IMG/VR virus record: IMGVR_UViG_3300042350_003432
Coordinates: 1-55,818 of that record
DNA: 55,818 bases
DNA from: a virus
Strand: one strand, 5' to 3'
Positions 1 to 7,810 of this stretch are shown one piece after another; position 1 is the stretch's first letter, and each line of letters begins with the position of its first letter. The notes under the pieces were generated by a model. It was not told the DNA's origin and did no database searches. It saw only the letters and a program-made list of their open reading frames with translations. The translations under genes were made by a program, and so were the position numbers.

Positions 1-1
1 T

Positions 2-1123
2 CCTGATGCGATGAATGGAGCGCCTATTATCAATGAAGAAGGTTTGGTACTTGGGGGCAATAGCCGCACAATGGCAATTAAACGAGCATACGCAAGACAC
101 CCAGAAAAAGCAGAAACCTATAAAAACTATTTGGCCGATCATGCAGACTCTTTCGGATTTGCCCCCGAATATATTTCACAGTTCAAAAACCCTATTTTAG
201 TTAGGGAATATGATCCTGAAGATAAGAGTGAAAAAAATATGAAGTTACTTGTTCGTCAAATGAATGAAGGTTTTACGCAATCAATGGATGAGAAAACAGA
301 GATCGCCGCTATCTCTAGACGCTTGACAGACAAATCAATAAATGCAATAGGAAAAGCGTTCTCAAATTCCGACGCCGCTAATATCTATGAACTTTTAAAT
401 CTAGGTGATGATTATTCGCAAGACGTAATCAACGCACTTATGAAAGATGGTATCTTGTCTTATCAAAATATGAATAAATACATTGATGTAGATACAAAAC
501 GAGTTTCGCCCGCATTTGCTCATATGTTATCCGACGTTCTAGTAGGCAAAGTATTAACAAACAAGACGATCATGGCTAAAATGTCCCCCGCTTTACATGA
601 AAGATTTTCGGCGGGCGTGATTTCTCTTGTTGCCCTCAATCTCTTTGATGAGAAACAAAGACACGCCCTAGAACATGCCATCTATGCTTACTCATTCGCA
701 CAAAAAACAAACTTTGTACGAACAAGAGGGACAGCCGAACAAAACTTATCAGGCCTTCAAAATTGGATTAGTCAAGGCAAGACGGACACAGGAAAGGGCG
801 ATATTGAAGATAAAGTACGTAGTGAGCTTACTAATAACCCCTTAGCGCTTGCATACCTTGAGACGCTAGGGATTGCCACAACAGCAAGTAAATTACGCGA
901 TATGTTTTCAGCCGCCGGCGCAAAGGCCTTGGGCAAGGGAGCAGATCAAGAGGTTGATTTATTCGGGGAAACCGCTTCTATGGAGAAAGAATTAAAGAAG
1001 TTAAATGATTTCTATATGCCAGGCAAGACACAGGCGGAAAAAGACGCATATAAACTAAAGAAATCAATGAAATCAAAGTTTTCATATACCGATCTAGTTA
1101 AATCACTACGCACTAAGAAATAA
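2..1123 (+). CDS. ParB/DdrB-like domain protein, 5' end cut by window
   Basis: The frame is already open at base 2 (Pro-Asp-Ala before the first ATG at 11), so the start lies outside the window. The visible N-terminal part has a GNSRTMAIKRAY segment, typical of the ParB-like fold of DdrB-type phage proteins, where a V-L-G-G-N-S-R-type signature binds or cleaves nucleotide or DNA. The rest is helical and charged, ending in a Lys-rich tail. It lies directly upstream of the capsid protease, where portal or minor head proteins often sit, so it could be the C-terminal part of a larger virion or ejected protein. Family recognition is from the motif only; the function is inferred. Confidence 0.6.
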   Translation, partial: PDAMNGAPIINEEGLVLGGNSRTMAIKRAYARHPEKAETYKNYLADHADSFGFAPEYISQFKNPILVREYDPEDKSEKNMKLLVRQMNEGFTQSMDEKTEIAAISRRLTDKSINAIGKAFSNSDAANIYELLNLGDDYSQDVINALMKDGILSYQNMNKYIDVDTKRVSPAFAHMLSDVLVGKVLTNKTIMAKMSPALHERFSAGVISLVALNLFDEKQRHALEHAIYAYSFAQKTNFVRTRGTAEQNLSGLQNWISQGKTDTGKGDIEDKVRSELTNNPLALAYLETLGIATTASKLRDMFSAAGAKALGKGADQEVDLFGETASMEKELKKLNDFYMPGKTQAEKDAYKLKKSMKSKFSYTDLVKSLRTKK

Positions 1124-1131
1124 AATAAGCA

Positions 1132-1155
1132 TGAAACTTGTGAACTTTGTAAAAT
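1132..1155 (+). promoter_or_regulatory. candidate late promoter element (TGAAAC-12-TAAAAT)
   Basis: TGAAAC at 1132-1137 is followed after 12 bases by TAAAAT at 1150-1155, just ahead of the protease gene. The same TGAAAC, 12-base gap and TATAAT occur ahead of the sheath gene at 7761-7784. The gap is too short for an ordinary sigma70 promoter, so this would have to be a phage-specific late element. Two examples are weak evidence. Confidence 0.25.
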
Positions 1156-1189
1156 GCAATTAAGAAACAAAGTGAACAGGATTAGAAAC

Positions 1190-2218
1190 ATGCCCTTTAA
1201 AAACGAACACGCCGCGAGGCAAACAGAACCCGAGCAATACAAAGAATTTAGACGATACCAGCCGAAGGGATTCCCTAAGGGCGTATCAGTGATCTTAGGT
1301 ATTAGCAACGATGGTAAAACAGAAATTCAAAGTGTCCGAGCAAACAAAGACGATATGACGCCCTCTGAATTTAAGCAATGGTTAAAAGAACACGATTTCA
1401 AAGATGAAGTAGAAGAGGCACAACTTGAAAAGGGCAATTACTTTGCTACTTGGATTCCCTTCACTACTCTTGCTAAAGCGAAAAAAGATAATGATGAACC
1501 TGAAATCATGGATGACAATGTAGGCATGATCGCCGGTATCGTATCAACTGATGATATGGATTTTGAAGGTGAGAAGATCAATCAAAGCGGCCTTGATTGG
1601 TCGTACTTTTTGAACAATGGTTGGTTTAATCATGAGCATAGGCCAGGGCCTGAAGCGGTTTTGGGGCATCCTACAAAGATTGAAAAGGTAGATGATCATA
1701 AAACACGCGTAGAAGGTAAATTGTATCTATCAAAACCATTAGCGAAAGAGTGCTATGATACAGCGGTAGCAATGCAAAAAGCCGGCGGGGAAAGATGCCT
1801 TGGTTTTTCGATTGAGGGAAAAGTGACACTTCGGGACCCTATCCAGCCTAAGAAGGTACTTAAAGCGAATGTGATCAATGTGGCTATTACTTCGCATCCT
1901 GTCAATCCGAATACCAATCTAGAAATCATTGCAAAGTCGATGAATGTTGGGTATCAAGAAGCGGCGATTCCTGATGCTGATGCTTCAATGTCCTCACTTG
2001 TAGAACAATCACTAGCGCAAAAAGTATCAAGCGCCACATATGGGGCGAACAACAAAGCACCCAAGAAAGAGAATAGAATGATTAGCAAAGAAGCCTTGAA
2101 AAACAAGTTAAAAGAACACTTTAGCGACTACACTAATGAGGAATTAGAGCGCCTTCTTAAACTTGTTATGGAGTCCGCAAAAAATAAGAGTCAAGAAAAA
2201 CTAAGAGATTATGAGTAA
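1190..2218 (+). CDS. capsid maturation (prohead) protease
   Basis: Predicted serine protease that processes the scaffold and capsid proteins inside the prohead. The core (residues about 112-245 of 342) has the order seen in HK97/T4-type prohead proteases: FNHEHR around residues 147-151 with candidate catalytic His148/His150, then GFSIEG with candidate nucleophile Ser207, then a conserved NVAITSHPVNPNT strand. I chose the ATG at 1190 because AGGA at 1178-1181 sits 8 bases upstream; an in-frame ATG at 1154 has no ribosome site. The first 110 residues are additional to the protease core. Position just before the scaffold-like and major capsid genes supports the call. Confidence 0.8.
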   Translation: MPFKNEHAARQTEPEQYKEFRRYQPKGFPKGVSVILGISNDGKTEIQSVRANKDDMTPSEFKQWLKEHDFKDEVEEAQLEKGNYFATWIPFTTLAKAKKDNDEPEIMDDNVGMIAGIVSTDDMDFEGEKINQSGLDWSYFLNNGWFNHEHRPGPEAVLGHPTKIEKVDDHKTRVEGKLYLSKPLAKECYDTAVAMQKAGGERCLGFSIEGKVTLRDPIQPKKVLKANVINVAITSHPVNPNTNLEIIAKSMNVGYQEAAIPDADASMSSLVEQSLAQKVSSATYGANNKAPKKENRMISKEALKNKLKEHFSDYTNEELERLLKLVMESAKNKSQEKLRDYE

Positions 2219-2274
2219 AAAGCTTGAAAAATACTTTGAACTCTAAAACAATGATCTATATAGGAGAATTTACG

Positions 2275-2988
2275 ATGAATAACGATTTAATCAAGCATCT
2301 TATGAATAAAGGGATGAGTGAGGCCGACGCCGTACAAGTCGCCGAAGGTTTCACCCCCGACGCCGTCAATGTTGACGATTTAACAATCGCCCTTGATGAT
2401 CTATCTAAAGCAATGAAAATGGATGATCAAGATCAAATGAGCGCCAAGAAAGCAAAGAAGGCCAAAACTCAAGGTTCTTTGTTTGAAAAGGGCAATGATG
2501 AAGATGGTTCTTCTTCTGAAGATGGTTCATCTTACGACGATGAAGATGAAGATGAAGATGAAGATGATGACAAGATGGAAAAAGCTATGATGGAGATGGC
2601 AAAAGGTACCGATGCCATTCTTGACGCTATGGACAAGCAATATAAAGCAATGCTTAAAGCGGTTGAAGCTTGTACAAAAGAAATCAAGGCGATGAAGGAC
2701 ACAGGGGCGGGCAAAATGCAACAAATGGAGAAATCTTTAAATCGTGCATTGCTTGAACCTGTCGCACCTACTTCTATCAATTTCAATAAGATTCCATATG
2801 TAGAACAAACAGCTAAGGCGCCCAGCTTCACTACTCAAGACGTAATGAACAAGGCCTTATCTTTAGTTCGTTCCGAGTCTGATTGGTCTAGAAAGTCCGA
2901 ACTTACAAGCGCAATTTCTAGATTAAGCGTTGGCGCTAATCCTCAAGAGATCATCGCTGAATTTAACATCAATATGAATAGCAAATAA
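2275..2988 (+). CDS. putative capsid scaffold/core protein
   Basis: Soluble, helix-rich and strongly charged 237-residue protein between protease and major capsid gene, the usual place of the scaffold. An acidic run of Asp/Glu/Ser lies at about residues 83-103 and is followed by a Met/Lys/Glu-rich predicted coiled coil (about 105-165). No catalytic motif was seen. The start at 2275 is set by AGGAG at 2262-2266; an upstream in-frame start at 2224 lacks such a site. Function is inferred from position and composition; an alternative is a head decoration or internal protein. Confidence 0.55.
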   Translation: MNNDLIKHLMNKGMSEADAVQVAEGFTPDAVNVDDLTIALDDLSKAMKMDDQDQMSAKKAKKAKTQGSLFEKGNDEDGSSSEDGSSYDDEDEDEDEDDDKMEKAMMEMAKGTDAILDAMDKQYKAMLKAVEACTKEIKAMKDTGAGKMQQMEKSLNRALLEPVAPTSINFNKIPYVEQTAKAPSFTTQDVMNKALSLVRSESDWSRKSELTSAISRLSVGANPQEIIAEFNINMNSK

Positions 2989-3002
2989 AGAGAGAGTAGA
3001 AC

Positions 3003-4433
3003 ATGAGTTTCAATTCATTAAATATCCCACAAGCCAACGGCCTTGTTTCCGCTGCTGATTTAGCTGATTTAAACAGTGCCCTTCGCAAGTCTGCAACTAT
3101 CGGTTATCAAACCCCCGCCGGCACTTCCGGTGGTGATACAGGTTCTTTAAGTCCTTTAGTTCCTCAAAGCATTGAAAACATTTTGGCAAGTGCTACTTAT
3201 AGCATGAAGCAACTTGCTTTATGGCCTGCAATGCCTAAAGTATCTGTTACTAATACCTTACACGAATACGCCGTAATCAATTCTCATGGCTTAGATATTG
3301 ATCCATTTATTAGCGAAGGTTCCGCCGGTACTACAAATCGCTCTGAATATCAAAGAAAGTCAATTCGTATCAAGTACTTAGCTGAAAGAAGAGAAGTAAC
3401 TGACGTAGGAACCTTGGTTGGCTTGATTGGCGCTAATCAAAATGCAATCGCATTAGAAACAGAACGCGGCACCCTCTCTTTACTTGCTAAGCTTGAAAAA
3501 GCAATGTTCCACGCTAAAGAAAGTAATAATCCTTTACATTTCGATGGTATCATTCATCAAATTGAATCCTATAACAACGGTTCAAATGTGTTTGATGCAC
3601 GCGGCGCAAGTCCATCACCTAGACTTCTTCAAGATATCTTGGCTAAACTTTATTCTGCGCCTTTATATGGTACTCCAGACTGTATCTATGTAACCCCAGA
3701 TATTCATGGCGAATTGATCAAGTTTGCTGTTCAATTTGGCCGTCATGATCAATTGGTTCTTACTAATTCTTCATCTATTACATATGGTACTCAAGAAATT
3801 TCTATCATGGGCCCAGTCGGACCAGTACCAGTAAAGAGCGCCCCATTCTTGGCGAACAATGGCAAAGCACCAGACACAGGAAGCGCAACCACCGGCGCCG
3901 CATCTACCCCTGTTCTTACTTCTGCTGTTGTTGCTAGTGATTCCGCTTCTCAATTTATTTCAAGCGACGCCGGCGATTACTTCTATAAGGTCGTAGCGAT
4001 CAATAATAGCGGTTATTCTGCTCCTGTTACTTCTGTTGCTAAGACAGTCGCCGCCGGTGAAAAAGTAACTTTGACCATCGCTCAACAATCAGACGCAATC
4101 TATTTCAAGATTTTCAGAACCCCTGTAGATCGTCCAGCTTCTGAAGCGGTCTTGATCAACGAAGTTCCCGCTACCAGTGGCGGGGCTACTGTGTTTGTTG
4201 ATCGCAATGAAAACTTAGCAAATGGTCATAAGATGGTATTTGTTCAACACAGTTCTGAAATTATGGAATTTGCAAAGTTACTTGATTTCTTCAGACGCCC
4301 CCTCGCTGAAGTACAAACAAGTAAACCATTCTTGCTCATGCTTTTTGGTTCACCTATTGTTAAAGTTCCTTCTAAGTGTTGGATTGTTAAGAATGTTCGT
4401 GTTGGTTCAAGCTTGATTGAAACTTTAGGCTAA
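3003..4433 (+). CDS. major capsid protein with Ig/FN3-like insertion
   Basis: Forms the icosahedral head shell. The order protease, scaffold, this gene, connectors identifies it, and the N-terminal two thirds (LSPLVPQSIENILASAT, a lengthy mixed alpha/beta region and a VTPDIHGELIKF segment) resemble HK97-fold capsid proteins of large myoviruses. Residues about 295-405 read like a small beta-sandwich domain: DYFYKVVAINNSGYSAPV followed by EKVTLTI and AIYFKIFRTP, the strand pattern of FN3/Ig-like domains. After it the capsid fold seems to resume (MVFVQHSSEIMEFAKLLDF). The insertion would probably be exposed on the head surface. The major capsid call is firm from context; the domain call is by eye. 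Confidence 0.85.
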   Translation: MSFNSLNIPQANGLVSAADLADLNSALRKSATIGYQTPAGTSGGDTGSLSPLVPQSIENILASATYSMKQLALWPAMPKVSVTNTLHEYAVINSHGLDIDPFISEGSAGTTNRSEYQRKSIRIKYLAERREVTDVGTLVGLIGANQNAIALETERGTLSLLAKLEKAMFHAKESNNPLHFDGIIHQIESYNNGSNVFDARGASPSPRLLQDILAKLYSAPLYGTPDCIYVTPDIHGELIKFAVQFGRHDQLVLTNSSSITYGTQEISIMGPVGPVPVKSAPFLANNGKAPDTGSATTGAASTPVLTSAVVASDSASQFISSDAGDYFYKVVAINNSGYSAPVTSVAKTVAAGEKVTLTIAQQSDAIYFKIFRTPVDRPASEAVLINEVPATSGGATVFVDRNENLANGHKMVFVQHSSEIMEFAKLLDFFRRPLAEVQTSKPFLLMLFGSPIVKVPSKCWIVKNVRVGSSLIETLG

Positions 4434-4441
4434 GTTTATTA

Positions 4442-4471
4442 TTTACTTATTTAATATGAAATTATGATAAT
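4442..4471 (+). promoter_or_regulatory. possible promoter after the capsid gene
   Basis: TTTACT (4442-4447), an 18-base spacer and GATAAT (4466-4471) resemble a sigma70 promoter in the 93-base gap between capsid and connector genes. It would let the neck/tail genes be transcribed independently of the head genes. The match is only moderate. Confidence 0.35.
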
Positions 4472-4487
4472 ATGAGGGCATAGAATA

Positions 4488-4515
4488 AAAGTTCTAGATC
4501 GTCAAAGTTCTAGAT
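4488..4515 (+). repeat. 12-bp direct repeat, 16-bp period
   Basis: AAAGTTCTAGAT occurs at 4488-4499 and again at 4504-4515, immediately upstream of the connector gene start at 4527 and downstream of the possible promoter. Each copy contains the TTCTAGAT half of a near-palindrome. It could be an operator or an mRNA element; nothing in the sequence decides between these. Confidence 0.6.
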
Positions 4516-4526
4516 TAAGGTGTCCC

Positions 4527-5495
4527 ATGAGTACTACAACTTTACTAGATATTATCACGCCCGATTACCTCAAGAAAACTTCTTTATTAGGTGTTGACTT
4601 GACCACAGACGACGGCGCCCCCTTCCCTAATGAGATATATGAAACCTCTATTCAAGCATCTATTCAACACATTGAAAACGATATAGGTATCAACTTAGAA
4701 CCTTTTAAGGTATCCAGGGAGACACACGACGCCGAAAGACAAGGGCGATTCTCATATTGGCCTATGAAGCTTGATTATAGGCCTATCGTATCAATTGACA
4801 AAGTACGAATTAGATTCGGTTCGTTTCAACCTGTTGACTTGCCTGTCTCATGGATTCGCATGGTGTCCGCTATTCATGGGCAAATGCATATCATTCCATC
4901 TCAAGAGAGCTTAGGATCATATTTTTTTACGGCGGGCATGCCTATTTTAGGGAATTACGGAATTTTCTATGAAGGGCGGGACTTTATACCAGGTTACTTT
5001 GAGTTTGACTATACAGCGGGATTTGAAACACGAAAAGAAACAATCACATTCCCAGCGGGACAAACACAATACACAGTCAATCTAAGTCGTCACTGTTTTT
5101 TAAAATATCGTATTGCATTGACCTTGCCCGCCGGCGTTACCGGTAAAGCGATAACACTTGGTCAAGACTCATTTGTCATCGAACTAAATAGCGCCCCCGT
5201 AACAGATATTCAAATTACTTATCTACTTGATACTTTACCAAGTGACATTAAGCACATGATCACATTAAAAGCATCAAGTAATATGATTTTACAAGTAGCG
5301 GGGGATTTGATTTTAGGCGCCGGTATTGCATCAAGTTCTATTGGCATTGATGGTTTGTCTCAAAGTATTCAAACAACGTCAAGCGCTATGTATTCAGGTT
5401 ATTCATCGCGTGTTGATTACTATGAAAAACAGTATGACACACTAAAGAAGGCCGTAAAAGCACAGTACAAAATCAACCAGTTCGGAGTAATCTAA
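4527..5495 (+). CDS. head-tail connector / adaptor protein
   Basis: 322-residue protein directly after the major capsid gene, where phages encode the adaptor that docks to the portal. It begins with a helical segment (residues about 30-60) followed by a long beta-rich body with YRPIVSIDKVRIRFG and a C-terminal helix with LDTLPSDIKHMITLKAS, a pattern familiar from gp6/gp15-type connector proteins, which here carry a large beta insertion. It is followed without a gap by the next connector gene. The assignment rests mainly on order; it could alternatively be a neck protein. Confidence 0.55.
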   Translation: MSTTTLLDIITPDYLKKTSLLGVDLTTDDGAPFPNEIYETSIQASIQHIENDIGINLEPFKVSRETHDAERQGRFSYWPMKLDYRPIVSIDKVRIRFGSFQPVDLPVSWIRMVSAIHGQMHIIPSQESLGSYFFTAGMPILGNYGIFYEGRDFIPGYFEFDYTAGFETRKETITFPAGQTQYTVNLSRHCFLKYRIALTLPAGVTGKAITLGQDSFVIELNSAPVTDIQITYLLDTLPSDIKHMITLKASSNMILQVAGDLILGAGIASSSIGIDGLSQSIQTTSSAMYSGYSSRVDYYEKQYDTLKKAVKAQYKINQFGVI

Positions 5496-6323
5496 ATGAC
5501 TACGATCACCCCTAGAATACCAACAAAACTAAGGCCCCGCGTTGATTGGCTAAATGAGGAATTTAGAAAACAATTTTTCACAAGATCAATGCTCGTATCT
5601 TGGGAAATGTGCGCCGAATGCCCATGCTCAAATAAGGGCGGGGCGGTGGTGCTTGATCTTCCTAGTATAGATGCAAACTTAGAGAAACAAGGCGAAGTTC
5701 GTTCAGATTGCCCCCTATGCAAGGGCATTGGCTATTTTTGGCATAGCAAACAAGATACAAGGGCACTAATCACTAGCGCAAGTTCAGATGAATCAAGGTT
5801 TCATGAGTATGGAGAATACGCAAGAGGAATGGTAAACATTACGCTACTACCTGAAACATTGCCTTCATTCGGCGATCGCTTTACAATGGTAGATTCAAGC
5901 ATGATCTTTAAAGAGACAAAGACGCGAAAGACGGGGGCGATTCAGTCCCTTAGAAATCCTATTGTTCCTCGTGTACTAGATACACAGGGCGGGGCGACTA
6001 CTTTACGTGTTTTGCATCTACATACGGCGAATAGTACAGGTTTAGGCGTTCTAAATGGTAGCTTGATTGAGGGCGTAGACTTTGAAGTCAATGTAGATGG
6101 AGACATTGATTTTTCTAAAGGTGATCTAAATGGCAAAGCGCCGGCGGTGGGCGTGAGATACTCAATCTCTTATTATGGGCATCCTAGATACTATGTGGCG
6201 GATAACCCCCATACTCACAGGGATTCAAGATATGTTCGCAAGTCAACAGATGAACAAATTAGACTGATGCCAGTTCAATGTAAAGCAACCCTAGAATTCA
6301 TGGGGGCCGGTTTAAATGGTTAA
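5496..6323 (+). CDS. neck/head-completion protein with zinc-knuckle Cys cluster
   Basis: 275-residue protein in the connector cluster; GGAG at 5484-5487 precedes the start by 8 bases, and the stop codon of the previous gene abuts it. The N-terminal part has Cys39, Cys42, Cys44 and a second pair Cys72, Cys75 (CPLC), a rubredoxin- or DnaJ-like metal-binding arrangement unusual in neck proteins. The rest is beta-rich. Function is inferred from position between the connector and the HK97 gp10-like protein. Its 3' end overlaps the next gene by 8 bases, implying coupled translation. Confidence 0.5.
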   Translation: MTTITPRIPTKLRPRVDWLNEEFRKQFFTRSMLVSWEMCAECPCSNKGGAVVLDLPSIDANLEKQGEVRSDCPLCKGIGYFWHSKQDTRALITSASSDESRFHEYGEYARGMVNITLLPETLPSFGDRFTMVDSSMIFKETKTRKTGAIQSLRNPIVPRVLDTQGGATTLRVLHLHTANSTGLGVLNGSLIEGVDFEVNVDGDIDFSKGDLNGKAPAVGVRYSISYYGHPRYYVADNPHTHRDSRYVRKSTDEQIRLMPVQCKATLEFMGAGLNG

Positions 6324-7098
6324 CATTAAACGCTTATCCCTTGTAGATTTGATAGAGGGCTTAGGCCTTGGCAAACAAGACCAAAAACAACGATCAAGAC
6401 AACTTGCAAGCATGATACTTGCCGAATGGTCAGCGGAGGCCAGAAGCGCCCTTAAAGGTTCTGTTCAACAAAGTTATCTTAGATCATTATCAATCAATAA
6501 AGCGGATGAATACGGCGTATCTGTTAGCCTACCTAAACCAGGACAAAGCGCAACAATTGCCCTCATGTATGAACTTGGAATGGGGCCAGGGGGCATCGGG
6601 ACAACAGGGCCTTATGATATGCGTAAATTTATGCTTCAAGAGAAAACTAGAAACATAAGACGGGATAAAAAAGGCAATTTATATCTGAATGTTCCCTTTA
6701 AAAAGAGCGCTAAGAAACTACAGGCGGAGAACCCCGCTATCTATAAGCAAGCAAAGAAATTAGCCCCTATGATTTCTTTTCATGCAAATGCTCACAATGT
6801 TACGCCTCAAGGTAGCCCCCGCGGCGCTAAAGGTAATCAATTACCCCGCGGGCTAGTACCTAAAAAAGCGCCTCATCATGCTACTGATATCTATGCAGGT
6901 ATGAGAAGACAAGCGAGCGCATATTCAAACAAACAGGGGCGGCCAGTGATACAAACTAGCGGTTATATTACTTGGCGTAGAATGACAATTGATCAGAAGC
7001 CCCCTAAGTGGATGCACCCAGGTATCAAACCCTTAAATCTTGGCGATCGTGTCTTTAGAATGCTTCCGCAAATGATTAACCATATATATGGAGTATAA
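6316..7098 (+). CDS. neck / tail-completion protein (HK97 gp10-like position)
   Basis: Basic 260-residue protein starting inside the preceding gene (ATG at 6316). It has an N-terminal helix, a beta segment (YGVSVSLPKPGQSATIALMYELG) of the kind found in minor neck proteins, a Lys/Arg-rich linker and a conserved-looking WMHPGIKPLNLGDRVFRM ending: the W-x-H-P-G motif is frequent in HK97 gp10-type and related tail-completion proteins. It is followed by a probable tail-terminator gene. Good support for virion neck function, moderate for the exact homologue. Confidence 0.6.
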   Translation: MVNIKRLSLVDLIEGLGLGKQDQKQRSRQLASMILAEWSAEARSALKGSVQQSYLRSLSINKADEYGVSVSLPKPGQSATIALMYELGMGPGGIGTTGPYDMRKFMLQEKTRNIRRDKKGNLYLNVPFKKSAKKLQAENPAIYKQAKKLAPMISFHANAHNVTPQGSPRGAKGNQLPRGLVPKKAPHHATDIYAGMRRQASAYSNKQGRPVIQTSGYITWRRMTIDQKPPKWMHPGIKPLNLGDRVFRMLPQMINHIYGV

Positions 7099-7101
7099 AT
7101 T

Positions 7102-7746
7102 ATGTTCGATCTACTATTACTAGAAACTTTACACAATGGATTTGAATACTACCTTCAAAACAAGAATGATTTTAAAGCTTTGTTCTTTGGCCTTAGTGAT
7201 GCGACTCTTGAACAGTGGTTTTCATTATTCATTGCACAAAAGCCGGTATTTCGTGCAAGATACGCACAAGGTACCGCTCAAGCGCCTATGATTACCATTT
7301 TAACAGGTCAAGAAGACGTACAAGAAAAGTTTATGGGTAAAACAGAATATAGGGGCAACGATGGGCGTATGGTTGTAGGCTACCATGTTTCAGAGAATGC
7401 TCAAGCGGTAATCTTTGCAAAGTCGCCCGAACTTGCAAGAGTTTATTTTATCGTACTTAGGGCAGCATTTGAGCAAGGCGCTAGGGCGCTAATGAAAGCG
7501 GGATACTCACAAACAGCGTACGAGGGCACAACGCTACTTGATCCAGAAGAAGAACTATCAAGCGAAGAATTAGGCATCTATGTAAGAAAGATGAACTTTA
7601 GCGCTAGTTATCCAGTAGAGATCAAACTTACTAAAGATGCAGAATTCGGAGATCAAACAACCTATTCAACCATTGATGATCTTCTCATTTTAGCCAGTGA
7701 TCAAGAAAAGAATAGCATCAAGGGCGGAGTCACCCCCGAAACCTAA
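7102..7746 (+). CDS. putative tail terminator / neck protein
   Basis: 214-residue acidic protein in the last position before the sheath gene, where the tail terminator is generally encoded. GGAG at 7090-7093 lies 8 bases ahead of the ATG. Mixed alpha/beta sequence with a central segment VIFAKSPELARVYFIVLRAAFEQG, which looks like the long helix of a tail-terminator fold. No catalytic motifs. The assignment is from gene order and size; a baseplate or connector role cannot be excluded. Confidence 0.45.
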   Translation: MFDLLLLETLHNGFEYYLQNKNDFKALFFGLSDATLEQWFSLFIAQKPVFRARYAQGTAQAPMITILTGQEDVQEKFMGKTEYRGNDGRMVVGYHVSENAQAVIFAKSPELARVYFIVLRAAFEQGARALMKAGYSQTAYEGTTLLDPEEELSSEELGIYVRKMNFSASYPVEIKLTKDAEFGDQTTYSTIDDLLILASDQEKNSIKGGVTPET

Positions 7747-7760
7747 CAAAAAATCAAACA

Positions 7761-7784
7761 TGAAACTTTTATTTATTTTATAAT
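7761..7784 (+). promoter_or_regulatory. candidate late promoter ahead of sheath gene
   Basis: TATAAT at 7779-7784 is an exact -10 consensus, but the region 17 bases upstream has no -35 match. Instead TGAAAC lies 12 bases upstream (7761-7766), the same layout as at 1132-1155. It would drive the sheath and tube genes, whose products are needed in high copy. Confidence 0.4.
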
Positions 7785-7810
7785 AGAAAAAAAGATGAAG
7801 GAGTCTATAA

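Noticed and set aside
2527-2831. Two - strand open frames opposite the scaffold-like gene
   Set aside because: They consist of runs of Phe/Ile or Ser opposite the Asp/Glu-rich codons (GATGAA repeats) and arise from sequence composition.
5870-5880. GCGATCGC octamer, the HIP1 repeat of cyanobacteria
   Set aside because: I noticed only this copy, which is close to chance for a window of this length, so it says nothing about a cyanobacterial host.
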